Source of the DNA: Ruminococcus flavefaciens
GTDB taxonomy: Bacteria > Bacillota > Clostridia > Oscillospirales > Ruminococcaceae
DNA: 64,000 nucleotides
Assembly (NCBI RefSeq): GCF_900116855.1
Contig: NZ_UETD01000011.1
Coordinates: 131,607 to 195,606, forward strand
Direction of reading: 5' to 3'
Shown here: piece after piece, positions 8,895 to 18,100 of the stretch
How positions within the stretch are numbered: position 1 is the first letter of the stretch
Layout: every line of letters begins with the position of its first letter
Position numbers and translations under genes: made by a program
Notes under the pieces: generated by a model
Seen by the model: the letters and a program-made list of their open reading frames with translations, nothing else
Databases searched by the model: none
What the model was told of the DNA's origin: nothing

Positions 8895-9605
8895 TCAGTC
8901 CGCATATCTTTTCTCTGTATTTTCTATCATGCCGTAAAGGCTGTCCATTGCGTCACCGAGACTGCCGAGACTGTCGATGAGCCCCAGCTCCACGGCTTTT
9001 TCTCCCTCGAGGACCGTTCCCACATCGAGGACCAGCTCTCCCGTGTTCATGGTGAGCCTTCTAAGCTCCTCCTCGGGGATACGGCTGTTCCGCGTGATGA
9101 AGCTGACTATCCTGTCCTGCATCTTCTCGAAGTAGGAGAGGGTCTGGGGGACTCCCAGAACGGTGCCGTTCATTCTTACGGGGTGGATGGTCATTGACGC
9201 CGTGGGGACGATGAATGAGCGTTTTGCGCTGACTGCAAGGGGGACTCCGATGGAGTGCCCTCCGCCCACCACAAGGGACACCGTGGGAGTTTTCATGCCC
9301 GCGATGAGCTCCGCAATGGCGAGACCTGCTTCCACATCGCCGCCGACGGTGTTGAGGATTATAAGCAGCCCCTCAACGCTCCTGTCCTGCTCGATAGCCA
9401 CAAGGGCAGGGATTATGTGTTCGTATTTTGTGGTCTTGTTCTGCTCCGAGAGGACGTAGTGCCCTTCTATCTGACCGATGACGGTCAGGCAGTGTATGAG
9501 ATGCTTTGAGTTCCGTGAGACGGACTGACCCGTCTCTCTTATCATTTCGGCTTCCTCGGCAGCTTCCTCCGCGGAGTTTACGGCTTTTTCCGTATGGTCT
9601 GACAT
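8895..9605 (-). CDS. tepA: TepA/ClpP-like serine protease
   Basis: 236 residues, related to ClpP and to the translocation-enhancing protein TepA. The Ser nucleophile lies in [11 protein letters not shown] and the His in SMTIHPVRM. An oligomerisation region and a [16 protein letters not shown] helix follow. ATG 9605 is chosen because GGAGGTG is 6 nt upstream; a GTG three codons earlier would overlap that RBS. TepA-type proteins are membrane-associated proteases linked to protein export and quality control. It precedes ftsK by 61 bp, as in many Clostridia. Confidence 0.88.
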   Translation of the reverse strand: MSDHTEKAVNSAEEAAEEAEMIRETGQSVSRNSKHLIHCLTVIGQIEGHYVLSEQNKTTKYEHIIPALVAIEQDRSVEGLLIILNTVGGDVEAGLAIAELIAGMKTPTVSLVVGGGHSIGVPLAVSAKRSFIVPTASMTIHPVRMNGTVLGVPQTLSYFEKMQDRIVSFITRNSRIPEEELRRLTMNTGELVLDVGTVLEGEKAVELGLIDSLGSLGDAMDSLYGMIENTEKRYAD

Positions 9606-9659
9606 GGTATACACCTCCGAGGATATTCTGTGCAGTCCTGCGTGAGCGTATACATTATT

Positions 9660-9688
9660 ATTATATACTTTTGCTGGCTAAAAGTCAA
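9660..9688 (-). promoter_or_regulatory. Sigma-A promoter of tepA
   Basis: Reverse strand TTGACT (9683-9688), 17-nt spacer, TATAAT (9660-9665). It lies about 55 bp before the tepA start and probably drives tepA and ftsK. Confidence 0.75.
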
Positions 9689-9714
9689 TAGCGGCGAATG
9701 TCGGAAAATGTGCA

Positions 9715-9755
9715 GAAAGAAAAGCCCGAAGCAGTATATGCGGCTGCCTCGGGCT
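9715..9755 (-). terminator. Rho-independent terminator of the small membrane gene
   Basis: Reverse-strand stem AGCCCGAGGCAG / CTGCTTCGGGCT (9723-9755) followed by TTTTCTTT. It ends the transcript of the gene at 9769-10113. Confidence 0.75.
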
Positions 9756-9768
9756 CATGACCTCGTTC

Positions 9769-10113
9769 TCATGTTACGACTAACTTCTTCTTGCCTTTCT
9801 TATTGCGGGGATATTCCTGTATACGGCTGACGTAGTCGGTGTTGACGATCTGCTTCTGACCGTTCTTGTCCTCCAACTCTACCCAGTTGTCCTCGATCTT
9901 GGTCACGGTGCCTGTGACACCCGATGTGGAGGATGTGTAGACTATTACTTCCTTGTCGATGTAGTTTTTGATAAGCTCATTCATGATATGATCTCCTTTT
10001 TGTCTTTTAATGCGGTTTTTCCTTGCTATCCTTGCCTGACGGAGCTTTCTTGCCCTTGCCGCAGGCAGCAGGACGCAGATGATAATGATGAACCATAAAT
10101 ACCAGTAATTCAT
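9769..10113 (-). CDS. Small membrane-anchored protein with a second internal start
   Basis: 114 residues. The first 20 residues form one hydrophobic helix (YWYLWFIIIICVLLP) followed by a strongly basic stretch, then a 71-residue domain beginning MNELIKNYIDKEVIVYTSS that looks like a small SH3/Sm-like beta-barrel (GTVTKIEDNWVELEDKNG). The full-length ATG at 10113 has AAAAGGACG upstream. A second in-frame ATG at 9984 has a better AAGGAG with 8-nt spacing, so soluble and membrane forms may both be made. It resembles small uncharacterised clostridial proteins; no function is known. Confidence 0.75.
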   Translation of the reverse strand: MNYWYLWFIIIICVLLPAARARKLRQARIARKNRIKRQKGDHIMNELIKNYIDKEVIVYTSSTSGVTGTVTKIEDNWVELEDKNGQKQIVNTDYVSRIQEYPRNKKGKKKLVVT

Positions 10114-10151
10114 AAGAGCCGTCCTTTTCAGAAAGTCTTTGATCTGTTAAC

Positions 10152-10180
10152 ATTATAACACGGTTCTGTTATTTTGTCAA
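10152..10180 (-). promoter_or_regulatory. Sigma-A promoter of the small membrane gene
   Basis: Reverse strand TTGACA (10175-10180), 17-nt spacer, TATAAT (10152-10157), divergent from the pyr promoter. Confidence 0.8.
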
Positions 10181-10205
10181 TTGATAATAAAAATACTGAA
10201 ATCAC

Positions 10206-10234
10206 TGGACAAGAGGGCAGGTATGTGGTATAAT
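10206..10234 (+). promoter_or_regulatory. Sigma-A promoter of the pyr cluster
   Basis: TGGACA (10206-10211), 17-nt spacer, TATAAT (10229-10234). It is followed by the PyrR leader. Confidence 0.85.
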
Positions 10235-10240
10235 AGATGT

Positions 10241-10371
10241 GTTCTTTGAAAACTACCCTTTAATCCGATCCCGTGAGGTCGGCAAGGTGCGTTCTTTGAT
10301 ACTCTATAACTATAACTGTATCTATAGCTATAACTGTAAGTATGCTCCCTGCCGCGCGGGGAGCATTTTTT
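10241..10371 (+). promoter_or_regulatory. PyrR-binding attenuator leader with terminator
   Basis: The leader between the promoter and pyrR carries ATCCCGTGAGGTCGGCAAGG (about 10267-10286), a match to the conserved PyrR anti-antiterminator loop (TCCNGNGAGGY). An intrinsic terminator follows: stem GCTCCC (10344-10349) / GGGAGC (10359-10364) and TTTTTT. Known mechanism: UMP-bound PyrR stabilises the element so that the terminator forms. The AT-rich stretch between them contains two copies of TATAACTGTA (about 10311 and 10331), a plausible part of the antiterminator. Confidence 0.85.
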
Positions 10372-10388
10372 GTTGGAAGGTGAACTGT

Positions 10389-10910
10389 ATGGAGACTAAG
10401 CGCGTCATAATGGACGATAAGGCTGTGGCAAGAGCCATCGCCCGTATCTCTTATGAGATAATCGAGCGCAACAAGGGCACGGAGGAACTCTGCATCGTCG
10501 GGATATTCTCGAGAGGAGTGCCCCTCGGCAGACGGATAGCCGCAAAGCTTTCCGAGCTGGAAAAGAATGAGGTACCCTTCGGCGCTCTGGACATCACTCC
10601 ATACCGTGACGACAGCCGCTCCTCGGCAGAGACCGACAAGACCGATATCCCCTTTGATATCACGGATAAGAACGTTGTCATAGTCGATGATGTCATCTTC
10701 ACGGGAAGAAGCTCACGCGCAGTCATCGACGCCCTCATCAAAAGAGGCAGACCACGTTCCATACAGCTTGCGGTGCTCATTGACCGCGGACACAGGGAGC
10801 TTCCCATCCGCCCCGACTATGTGGGCAAAAATCTTCCTACCTCTCACAGCGAGGTCGTAAAGGTATCTGCTGTGGAGATAGACGGCAGCGACGGAGTTGC
10901 CATTTACTGA
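10389..10910 (+). CDS. pyrR: Bifunctional pyr operon regulator / uracil phosphoribosyltransferase
   Basis: 173 residues from ATG 10389 (GGAAGGTG 6 nt upstream). A longer frame running back to 10239 crosses the attenuator and is not the gene. The PRPP-binding motif VVIVDDVIFTGRS lies at about residues 96-108, and the C-terminal RHR-like GHRELPIRPDYVGKNLPTS is typical of PyrR. It binds leader RNA in response to UMP and has UPRTase activity. It is first gene of the pyrimidine cluster and so controls its own expression. Confidence 0.95.
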   Translation: METKRVIMDDKAVARAIARISYEIIERNKGTEELCIVGIFSRGVPLGRRIAAKLSELEKNEVPFGALDITPYRDDSRSSAETDKTDIPFDITDKNVVIVDDVIFTGRSSRAVIDALIKRGRPRSIQLAVLIDRGHRELPIRPDYVGKNLPTSHSEVVKVSAVEIDGSDGVAIY

Positions 10911-10943
10911 ATTACCATTCCACCTACCGAAAGCGAGGTATTT

Positions 10944-12218
10944 ATGTCATCTATCCTTATCAGGAATATCCGCGCAGTTGATACTGCACTGGACACCGTA
11001 ACAGATGTACTCATCAGGGACGGCGTTATCGCAAAGCTCGGAAGCGGTATCACCGAAAGCGCAGAACAGGTCATCGACGGTACGGGACTCGTCCTTATGC
11101 CGTCATTGTTCGATATGCACGTTCACTTCCGTGACCCCGGACAGACCCACAAGGAGGATATCCTCACGGGCTGTGCGGCTGCACTGGCAGGCGGCGTTAC
11201 GGGAGTCCTTGCAATGCCAAATACAAAGCCTCCCTGCGACAGTCCCGAGACTATCCGCTATATCATTGACAAGGCGGAGGGAACAGGCGTTGAGGTATAT
11301 CCCGTGGGCTGCATCACAAACGGCATGAGCGGAGACGGTCTCTGCGACTACGAAGCTCTCAAGTCGGCAGGCTGCATATGTATCTCCGATGACGGACGCC
11401 CCGTTGAGAATGCGGAGATGATGAGAAAGGCTCTGGAAATGTCCAAGGATAACGGCCTCCTTGTGGCTTCGCACTGCGAGGACCTGAGCATCATAAACGG
11501 CGGTATCATAAATAAGGGCGAGACCTCAGCAAAGCTTGGCGTAAAGGGCATGGACCGCGCCTCTGAGGACTACATCACCGCCCGTGAGATGATACTTGCA
11601 GCTTCGGTAGGAGCACATATCCACATCTGCCACGTTTCCACTGAGGGAAGCGCTGCAATGATACGCTTTGCAAAGTCAAGAGGTGTGAACGTCACCTGCG
11701 AGACTGCTCCCCACTACTTCATGCTGACGGATAAGCTCCTCGAGAAGCGCGATGCGGACTACCGCATGAATCCGCCCCTCAGGACTCCCGAGGACGTAAG
11801 AGCTATCATAGATGCTGTCAAGGACGGCACTATCGACTGCATAATCACCGACCACGCCCCCCACGCTGCGGAGGAGAAGGCTGACTTCGAGAAGGCTCCC
11901 AACGGAGTTGTGGGTCTGGAGACCTCCCTTGCGGCTACGCTCACAGCCCTCTACCACACAGGCGAGATAGACCTGCACAAGGTTGTGGAGCTCATGTGCG
12001 TCAACCCGAGAAAGATACTGGGACTCGGTGTGCCCGAGATAAAAGAGGGAAGCACCGCCGACCTCGTAATTGCCGATATCGGCAGGAAATGGACAGTTGA
12101 GCCCGAAAAGCTCCACTCAAAGTCACATAACACCGTGTTCAAGGGCATGGAGCTCACAGGAAAGCCCCTTGTTACCATATCAAAGGGCGTCATAAGATAT
12201 GACGGAAGAAACGACTGA
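10944..12218 (+). CDS. pyrC: Dihydroorotase
   Basis: 424 residues. Catalyses cyclisation of carbamoyl-aspartate to dihydroorotate. The zinc-binding H59-V-H61-F-R63-D motif in MHVHFRDPGQ, the ICHVSTEGS stretch and the metal-binding DHAPHAAEEK are all present, as in class I (PyrC/type I amidohydrolase) enzymes. It follows pyrR by 33 bp with a GCGAGG RBS. No aspartate carbamoyltransferase or pyrD/pyrE is in the window, so the pathway is split over loci. Confidence 0.95.
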   Translation: MSSILIRNIRAVDTALDTVTDVLIRDGVIAKLGSGITESAEQVIDGTGLVLMPSLFDMHVHFRDPGQTHKEDILTGCAAALAGGVTGVLAMPNTKPPCDSPETIRYIIDKAEGTGVEVYPVGCITNGMSGDGLCDYEALKSAGCICISDDGRPVENAEMMRKALEMSKDNGLLVASHCEDLSIINGGIINKGETSAKLGVKGMDRASEDYITAREMILAASVGAHIHICHVSTEGSAAMIRFAKSRGVNVTCETAPHYFMLTDKLLEKRDADYRMNPPLRTPEDVRAIIDAVKDGTIDCIITDHAPHAAEEKADFEKAPNGVVGLETSLAATLTALYHTGEIDLHKVVELMCVNPRKILGLGVPEIKEGSTADLVIADIGRKWTVEPEKLHSKSHNTVFKGMELTGKPLVTISKGVIRYDGRND

Positions 12219-12240
12219 TATTATTTAAGGAGGAAATGAA

Positions 12241-13167
12241 ATGTCATTTGACAGACTTATTGAAAAAATAATCGAACTGAAAAATCCTACGGTGGTAGGT
12301 CTCGACCCCAAGCTGGAGTATGTCCCCGAGTTCATTCAGCGCCGTTACCTTGACAGCGACGGCTGGACACTGAAGGCTGCCGCAAAGGCTATCTTCGACT
12401 TCAATCAGGCTATCATCGATGAGATACACGACCTTGTGCCTGCCATCAAGCCTCAGGCTGCTTACTATGAGATGTACGGACACTACGGCATAAGGACTCT
12501 CGAAAAGACCATCCGCTATGCAAAGCTCAACGGTATGTTCGTTATGACAGACGGCAAGCGCAACGACATCGGCGCTACCATGGAGGCTTACTCCAACGCT
12601 CACCTCGGCGTAACATCTGTGGGCGAGAATGCTCTGGAAGCCTTCGGCGCTGACGCTCTCACAGTCAACGGCTATCTGGGCACAGACGGTATCGAGCCCC
12701 TCCTTAAAGTCTGCCGCGAGCGCGACAAGGGCATCTACGTTCTGGTAAAGACCTCCAACCCCTCATCGGGCGAGCTTCAGGATATGAAGCTGGCTGACGG
12801 ACGCACAATCTACGAGTGCATGGGCGATATGTGCGAGAAGTGGGGCGAGGATACCCGCGGAAAGTACGGCTATTCCGCAGTGGGCGCAGTTGTGGGAGCT
12901 ACCTACCCCGAGATGCTGACAGAGCTGAGAAAGAGACTTCCCCACACCATGTTCCTTGTACCCGGCTACGGCGCACAGGGCGGCGGAGCAGAAGGCTTAA
13001 AGGGCGGCTTTGACGAGAATGGTCTCGGAGCTATCGTAAACTCCTCACGCGCAGTTATGTGTGCGTACAAGAAGGAGGGCTGCGATGAGCGCGACTTCGC
13101 AAAGGCAGCAAGAAGAGAAGTTATCCGCATGAGAGATGACATCTGCCGGTATATCAATCTGAAGTGA
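12241..13167 (+). CDS. pyrF: Orotidine 5'-phosphate decarboxylase
   Basis: 308 residues, the longer type 2 form of OMP decarboxylase. The catalytic Asp-Lys-x-x-Asp array is visible as D104-G-K106-R-N-D109 in MTDGKRNDIG. The phosphate-binding end has the LVPGYGAQGGG motif. It makes UMP. AAGGAGG lies 8 nt upstream of ATG 12241, 22 bp after pyrC. It is followed by palindromic repeats rather than a simple terminator. Confidence 0.95.
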   Translation: MSFDRLIEKIIELKNPTVVGLDPKLEYVPEFIQRRYLDSDGWTLKAAAKAIFDFNQAIIDEIHDLVPAIKPQAAYYEMYGHYGIRTLEKTIRYAKLNGMFVMTDGKRNDIGATMEAYSNAHLGVTSVGENALEAFGADALTVNGYLGTDGIEPLLKVCRERDKGIYVLVKTSNPSSGELQDMKLADGRTIYECMGDMCEKWGEDTRGKYGYSAVGAVVGATYPEMLTELRKRLPHTMFLVPGYGAQGGGAEGLKGGFDENGLGAIVNSSRAVMCAYKKEGCDERDFAKAARREVIRMRDDICRYINLK

Positions 13168-13168
13168 T

Positions 13169-13250
13169 AAGTGTAGGGACGCCCATCGGGCGTCCGCTGA
13201 TTGAGATTGTAGGGGCGGCGTAACGCCGCCCGCAGTTCAGGTTCAGAGCA
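13169..13250. repeat. Palindromic intergenic repeats
   Basis: Two short inverted repeats in tandem: GGACGCCC-atc-GGGCGTCC, then GGGGCGGCGtaACGCCGCCC. The second unit with its AGGGGCGGCG...GCAGTT frame recurs at about 18401-18432 after carB. They look like dispersed REP/MITE-like elements that can form stable hairpins at transcript ends. Confidence 0.65.
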
Positions 13251-13318
13251 GGGGATGCTGCACGGTGTTCCGTTACCATATAATTGAAACAGGCATACCA
13301 CTATAAAGGAGGAAGAAT

Positions 13319-13792
13319 ATGTTTAAATTCAGAAATGCAACAAAAGACGAAGAAAATGAAATGAGAAAACTTCCGTACGGCGGCGAGTGGATATATGAGA
13401 CAGGAAAAGCAGGCGAACAGGAATTTGCACTTTTTTTAGGAAAGGTAATGGCGCGTTTCGGCAGGAATGATTCGCTGAGCAAAAACTGGGAATGTATGTA
13501 TTCTTATCCCATAGCTGCTGAGGACGAAAACGGGAATAAATACATAGTTGAAATATACCATGGTTCGGGCGGTCCTTCATATTCATTGCCTGTTGAAAAC
13601 AGCGGAGTTGATCCTGCACCCTATGAAAGTGCTAAGGATGAGCTTGTAAAGTACATTGAGGGCGCGGAACCTGTGGATTATGAATGGGAAAGCATTTATG
13701 CAGATATTCCTGCAAGAATAAAGTACATTATCAAAGACGGAAAAGTTACTGTTGAGGACGAGATAATGGACTTTGATGATCTTGATTTCTGA
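13319..13792 (+). CDS. Hypothetical acidic protein
   Basis: 157 residues, rich in Asp/Glu, starting MFKFRNATKDEENEMRKLP. AAAGGAGG lies 8 nt upstream, so translation is well supported. No signal peptide, membrane segment or known motif is visible; the C-terminus ends EDEIMDFDDLDF. It is markedly more AT-rich than pyrF and carA on either side and is flanked by palindromic repeats (13169-13250, 13806-13826), so it may be an insertion into the pyrimidine cluster. Not recognised. Confidence 0.7.
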   Translation: MFKFRNATKDEENEMRKLPYGGEWIYETGKAGEQEFALFLGKVMARFGRNDSLSKNWECMYSYPIAAEDENGNKYIVEIYHGSGGPSYSLPVENSGVDPAPYESAKDELVKYIEGAEPVDYEWESIYADIPARIKYIIKDGKVTVEDEIMDFDDLDF

Positions 13793-13805
13793 GACAGGAT
13801 CGGCA

Positions 13806-13826
13806 CCATCGGGTGCCCGGATATAA
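13806..13826. repeat. Short palindromic repeat
   Basis: GGCACCatcGGGTGCC-type inverted repeat just after the hypothetical gene; same style as the elements at 13169-13250. Confidence 0.5.
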
Positions 13827-13919
13827 GAGAAATGATACCTTTTCCGTACAATGGCGTTCGGCAAAAGATAATAAACATCAATTATACGACCTCTATAAAA
13901 AACCAAGGAGGAATTTACA

Positions 13920-15020
13920 ATGTCATTATTCAACATGGGAGAAAAAGCTTACCTCATGCTTGCCGACGGGCAGGTGTTCGAGGGCAGGAGCTTCGGCGCA
14001 AAGGGCACGGTCATCGGTGAAGTCGTCTTCACCACGGGAGTTACGGGCTATCAGGAAACTCTCACCGACCCCAGCTACTACGGACAGATAGTCACACAGA
14101 CCTTTCCCCTCATCGGAAACTACGGTGTGAACTCTGAGGACAATGAGTCCGCGAAGTCCTACGTTTCGGGCTATATCGTCAGGGAGTGGTGCAATGCTCC
14201 CTCAAACTTCCGCAGTGAGGGCAATATCAACGACTTCCTCAAAGACCACAACATAGTCGGCATCAATAACATCGATACCAGACGCCTTACCCGTACTATC
14301 CGTGAGGTAGGCGTTATGAACGGAGTTATCACCACCGAGGATGTCTACGCTAAGAAGGACGAGCTTCTCGAAAAGGTAAGAGCCTTCTCCGTCAAGGACG
14401 CGGTAAAGGCTGTCACCAACAGTGAGACCCTCACCTATGAGCCCGAGGAGAAGAAGCTCCGTGTGGCACTGTTCGATTTCGGATACAAGCGCAACATCAG
14501 ACAGGAGCTCTTAAAGCGCGGCTGCGAGGTAGTAGTCGTACCTGCCTATACCACAGCCGATGAGATACGGAAGCTTGCTCCCGACGGCATAATGTTCTCC
14601 AACGGCCCCGGAGACCCTGCCGAAAATGTTGAGATAATCGAGAATATCAAGGAGATACAGAAGCTTGGCATACCCATATTCGGCATTTGCCTCGGCCATC
14701 AGCTCATGGCGCTTGCCAACGGCGGAAAGACCGAGAAGCTGAAATACGGACACAGAGGTGCCAACCAGCCTGTTATCGACCTTGAAAGCGGTCTTACCTA
14801 CGTTACCAGCCAGAATCACGGTTATGCGGTAGTAGGGGACAGCATAGACCCCTCCGTAGGACACGTTTCCCATGTGAATGCAAACGACAAGACCTGCGAG
14901 GGCATACACTATACCTCAGTCAACGCAAGAACGGTCCAGTTCCACCCCGAAGCACACGGAGGTCCGCTGGATACATCCTATTTGTTTGACGACTTCGTTA
15001 AATCAATGCAGAATGCATAA
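13920..15020 (+). CDS. carA: Carbamoyl-phosphate synthase small (glutaminase) subunit
   Basis: 366 residues. Hydrolyses glutamine to supply ammonia to CarB. The class I amidotransferase triad is present: C257 in GICLGHQLM, with H342 and E344 in FHPEAHGGP. The N-terminal CPSase_sm domain starts KAYLMLADGQVFEGRSFGAKG. AAGGAGG is 9 nt upstream of ATG 13920. carB follows after a 123-bp repeat-filled gap, so the pair is split by an inserted repeat element. Confidence 0.95.
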   Translation: MSLFNMGEKAYLMLADGQVFEGRSFGAKGTVIGEVVFTTGVTGYQETLTDPSYYGQIVTQTFPLIGNYGVNSEDNESAKSYVSGYIVREWCNAPSNFRSEGNINDFLKDHNIVGINNIDTRRLTRTIREVGVMNGVITTEDVYAKKDELLEKVRAFSVKDAVKAVTNSETLTYEPEEKKLRVALFDFGYKRNIRQELLKRGCEVVVVPAYTTADEIRKLAPDGIMFSNGPGDPAENVEIIENIKEIQKLGIPIFGICLGHQLMALANGGKTEKLKYGHRGANQPVIDLESGLTYVTSQNHGYAVVGDSIDPSVGHVSHVNANDKTCEGIHYTSVNARTVQFHPEAHGGPLDTSYLFDDFVKSMQNA

Positions 15021-15126
15021 TGCATAATTCATAATTATTGTATCAGCTTCGCTGATATGGTATTTAGATAGTCCGCGGAGCGGACACCGCAATTATGCAT
15101 TATGAATTACGAATTATGAATTAAAT
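15011..15126. repeat. Inverted-repeat (MITE-like) element between carA and carB
   Basis: The left arm ATGCATAATGCATAATTCATAATT and the right arm AATTATGCATTATGAATT form long terminal inverted repeats. They enclose internal short hairpins (CAGCTTCGCTG, GTCCGCGGAGCGGAC). The left arm begins inside the last codons of carA. The structure suggests a small non-autonomous element or dispersed repeat. Confidence 0.7.
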
Positions 15127-15143
15127 AATCGGAGGAAATTAGT

Positions 15144-18100
15144 ATGCCACTCAGAAGTGATATAAAAAAGGTACTTGTTATCGGCTCGGGTCCTATCGTT
15201 ATCGGACAGGCTGCCGAATTTGACTATGCAGGCACGCAGGCGTGCCGTGCTCTCAAGCAGGAGGGACTTGAGGTCGTCCTCGTAAACTCCAACCCTGCTA
15301 CTATCATGACCGATAAGGCTATGGCTGACAAGGTCTATATCGAACCCCTTACACTTGACGTTGTAAAGCGCATAATCGAAATGGAAAAGCCCGACAGCCT
15401 GCTGTCCACCCTCGGAGGTCAGACAGGTCTTACACTGTCCATGCAGCTTGCAGAGGAGGGCTTTTTGGAGAGCCACAATGTAAAGCTACTCGGCGCAGAC
15501 CCCGAGACTATCCACAAGGCTGAGGACAGACAGGCTTTCAAGGATACCATGGAAAAGATCGGCGAGCCCGTTATCCCCTCAAAGGTAGTCGAGACCGTTG
15601 AGGACGCTGTGGACTTCGCTCAGGTGATCCACTATCCCGTTATCGTCCGCCCTGCTTTCACCCTCGGCGGAACAGGCGGCGGTATCGCCCAGAACGAGGA
15701 GGAGCTCCGCGATATAGCTACGAACGGACTCCGACTTTCACCTATTACACAGATACTTGTTGAAAAGTGCATAAGCGGCTGGAAGGAAATAGAGTTCGAG
15801 GTCATCCGTGACGCAAAGGGCAACGTTATCACAGTCTGCTCCATGGAGAACTTCGACCCTGTGGGCGTCCACACAGGCGACAGTATCGTTATCGCTCCTG
15901 CGGTAACTCTCAGCGACAGGGAGTACCAGATGCTCCGTACAGCGGCTATCAATATCATCAAGGAGCTGAAGGTAGAGGGCGGCTGCAACTGCCAGTTTGC
16001 ACTTCACCCCACAAGCTTCAAGTATGCGGTCATCGAGGTAAACCCCAGAGTTTCCCGTTCTTCCGCACTGGCTTCAAAGGCTACGGGCTATCCTATCGCA
16101 AAGACAGCGGCAAAAATAGCTATCGGCTATACTCTCGACGAGATAATCAATCAGGTAACAGGCAAGACCTATGCCTGCTTTGAGCCTGCACTGGACTATG
16201 TTGTCATCAAGTTCCCCAAGTGGGCATTCGATAAATTCGTATATGCAAAGCGTACCCTCGGCACTCAGATGAAGGCTACGGGTGAGGTAATGGCTATCGG
16301 CACAAGCTTCGAGCAGGCTATGATGAAGGCTGTCCGCTCAATAGAGCTGGGACTTGATAGCATGAACCTTAAAAAGCTGGCAAAGCTGTCCACAGAGGAG
16401 ATACGCGAGAAGCTACACGTTATCGACGACGAGCGCTCATTCTGCGTGTTCGAGGCGCTCAAGCGCGGCATAACTCCCGAGGAGATACACGAGATAACCA
16501 TGATAGACAACTGGTTCCTCTACAAGCTCCTGAACCTTGTGGAGCTGGAGAAATGGTTGGCTGAGGGCGAGCTCACCGAGGAGAAGTACGACATCGCAAA
16601 GCAGTACGGCTACCTTGACAGCACCATCGAGCGCATTTCGGGACAGAAGTGTCCCAAGCACAAGAGCGCTGTCTACAAGATGGTAGATACCTGTGCAGGC
16701 GAGTTCAAGGCTGAGACCCCCTATTTCTACTCCACCTTCGACGAGGAGAACGAGGCAAAGCAGTTCATCGAGCGCACCGACAAGGGAAAGAAAAAGGTCA
16801 TCGTATTCGGAAGCGGTCCTATCCGTATCGGACAGGGCATCGAGTTCGACTACTGCTCCGTACACTGCGTATGGACACTGAAGGAGCTGGGCTACGAGGC
16901 TGTTATCTGCAACAACAACCCCGAGACCGTCTCCACCGACTTTGATACAGGCGACCGTCTGTACTTCGACCCCCTCACAAAAGAGGACGTACAGTCCATT
17001 ATCGAGACCGAGCAGCCCTACGGCGTTGTGGTACAGTTCGGCGGTCAGACCGCTATCAAGCTTACACGCTATCTCTCCGATATGGGTGTCCGTATCCTCG
17101 GTACATCCGCGAATATGATAGATGCCGCAGAGGACAGAGAGCGCTTCGACGAGGTACTTGAAAAGTGCGGTATCCCCAGACCTGCGGGACACACAGTCAT
17201 GAACACCGAGGAGGCTCTTGTGGCTGCCAATGATCTTGGCTATCCCGTTCTGCTCCGTCCGTCATACGTTCTTGGCGGTCAGAACATGATAATCGCTCAC
17301 TCCGACGCTGACGTAAAGGAGTACATGGGCATCATCATGAGCCACAACATCGAGAACCCCGTCCTCATAGACAAGTACATGATGGGCACCGAGGTAGAGG
17401 TTGACGCTATCTGCGACGGCGAGGACTTCCTTATCCCCGGCATCATGGAGCATATCGAGCGTGCAGGAGTTCACTCCGGTGACTCTATCTCCATCTATCC
17501 CGCACAGCACCTTTCAGACCGTATCAAGCGCATAATCGTTGAGTACACAAGGCTTCTCGCCAAGGAGCTCAATGTTATCGGACTTGTGAATATACAGTAT
17601 GTTGTTTACAACCACGAGGTATTCGTTATCGAGGTAAATCCCCGTTCATCAAGAACCGTTCCCTACATCAGCAAGGTAACGGGCATACCCATGGTGGACA
17701 TCGCCACAAAGATAATGTTCGGCGCAAAGCTGAAAGACATGGGCTACGAGAGCGGTCTTTATCCCGCAGGCGACTACGTTGCCGTAAAGGTGCCCGTATT
17801 CTCCTTTGAGAAGCTCACCGACGTTGACACCATGCTGGGACCCGAGATGAAGTCCACAGGCGAGTGCCTCGGTATCGGCAGAAATCTTGAGGATGCTCTC
17901 CTCAAGGGACTTATCGCCGCAGGCTTTGACCTCAAGCGCGAGGGCGGTGTCCTCATCTCAGTCCGTGACAGCGACAAGAGGGAGATACTTCCCATTGCGG
18001 ACAAGTTCGAGCAGATGGGCTTTGAGCTCTATGCCACATCGGGCACACAGAGCGTTCTCCACAGGAACATGATAGCGGCAAACCTTGTCCGCAAGATATC

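Noticed and set aside
16437..17192. Minus-strand 251-codon frame
   Set aside because: Antisense to carB; high-GC codon bias creates long open antisense frames in this genome.
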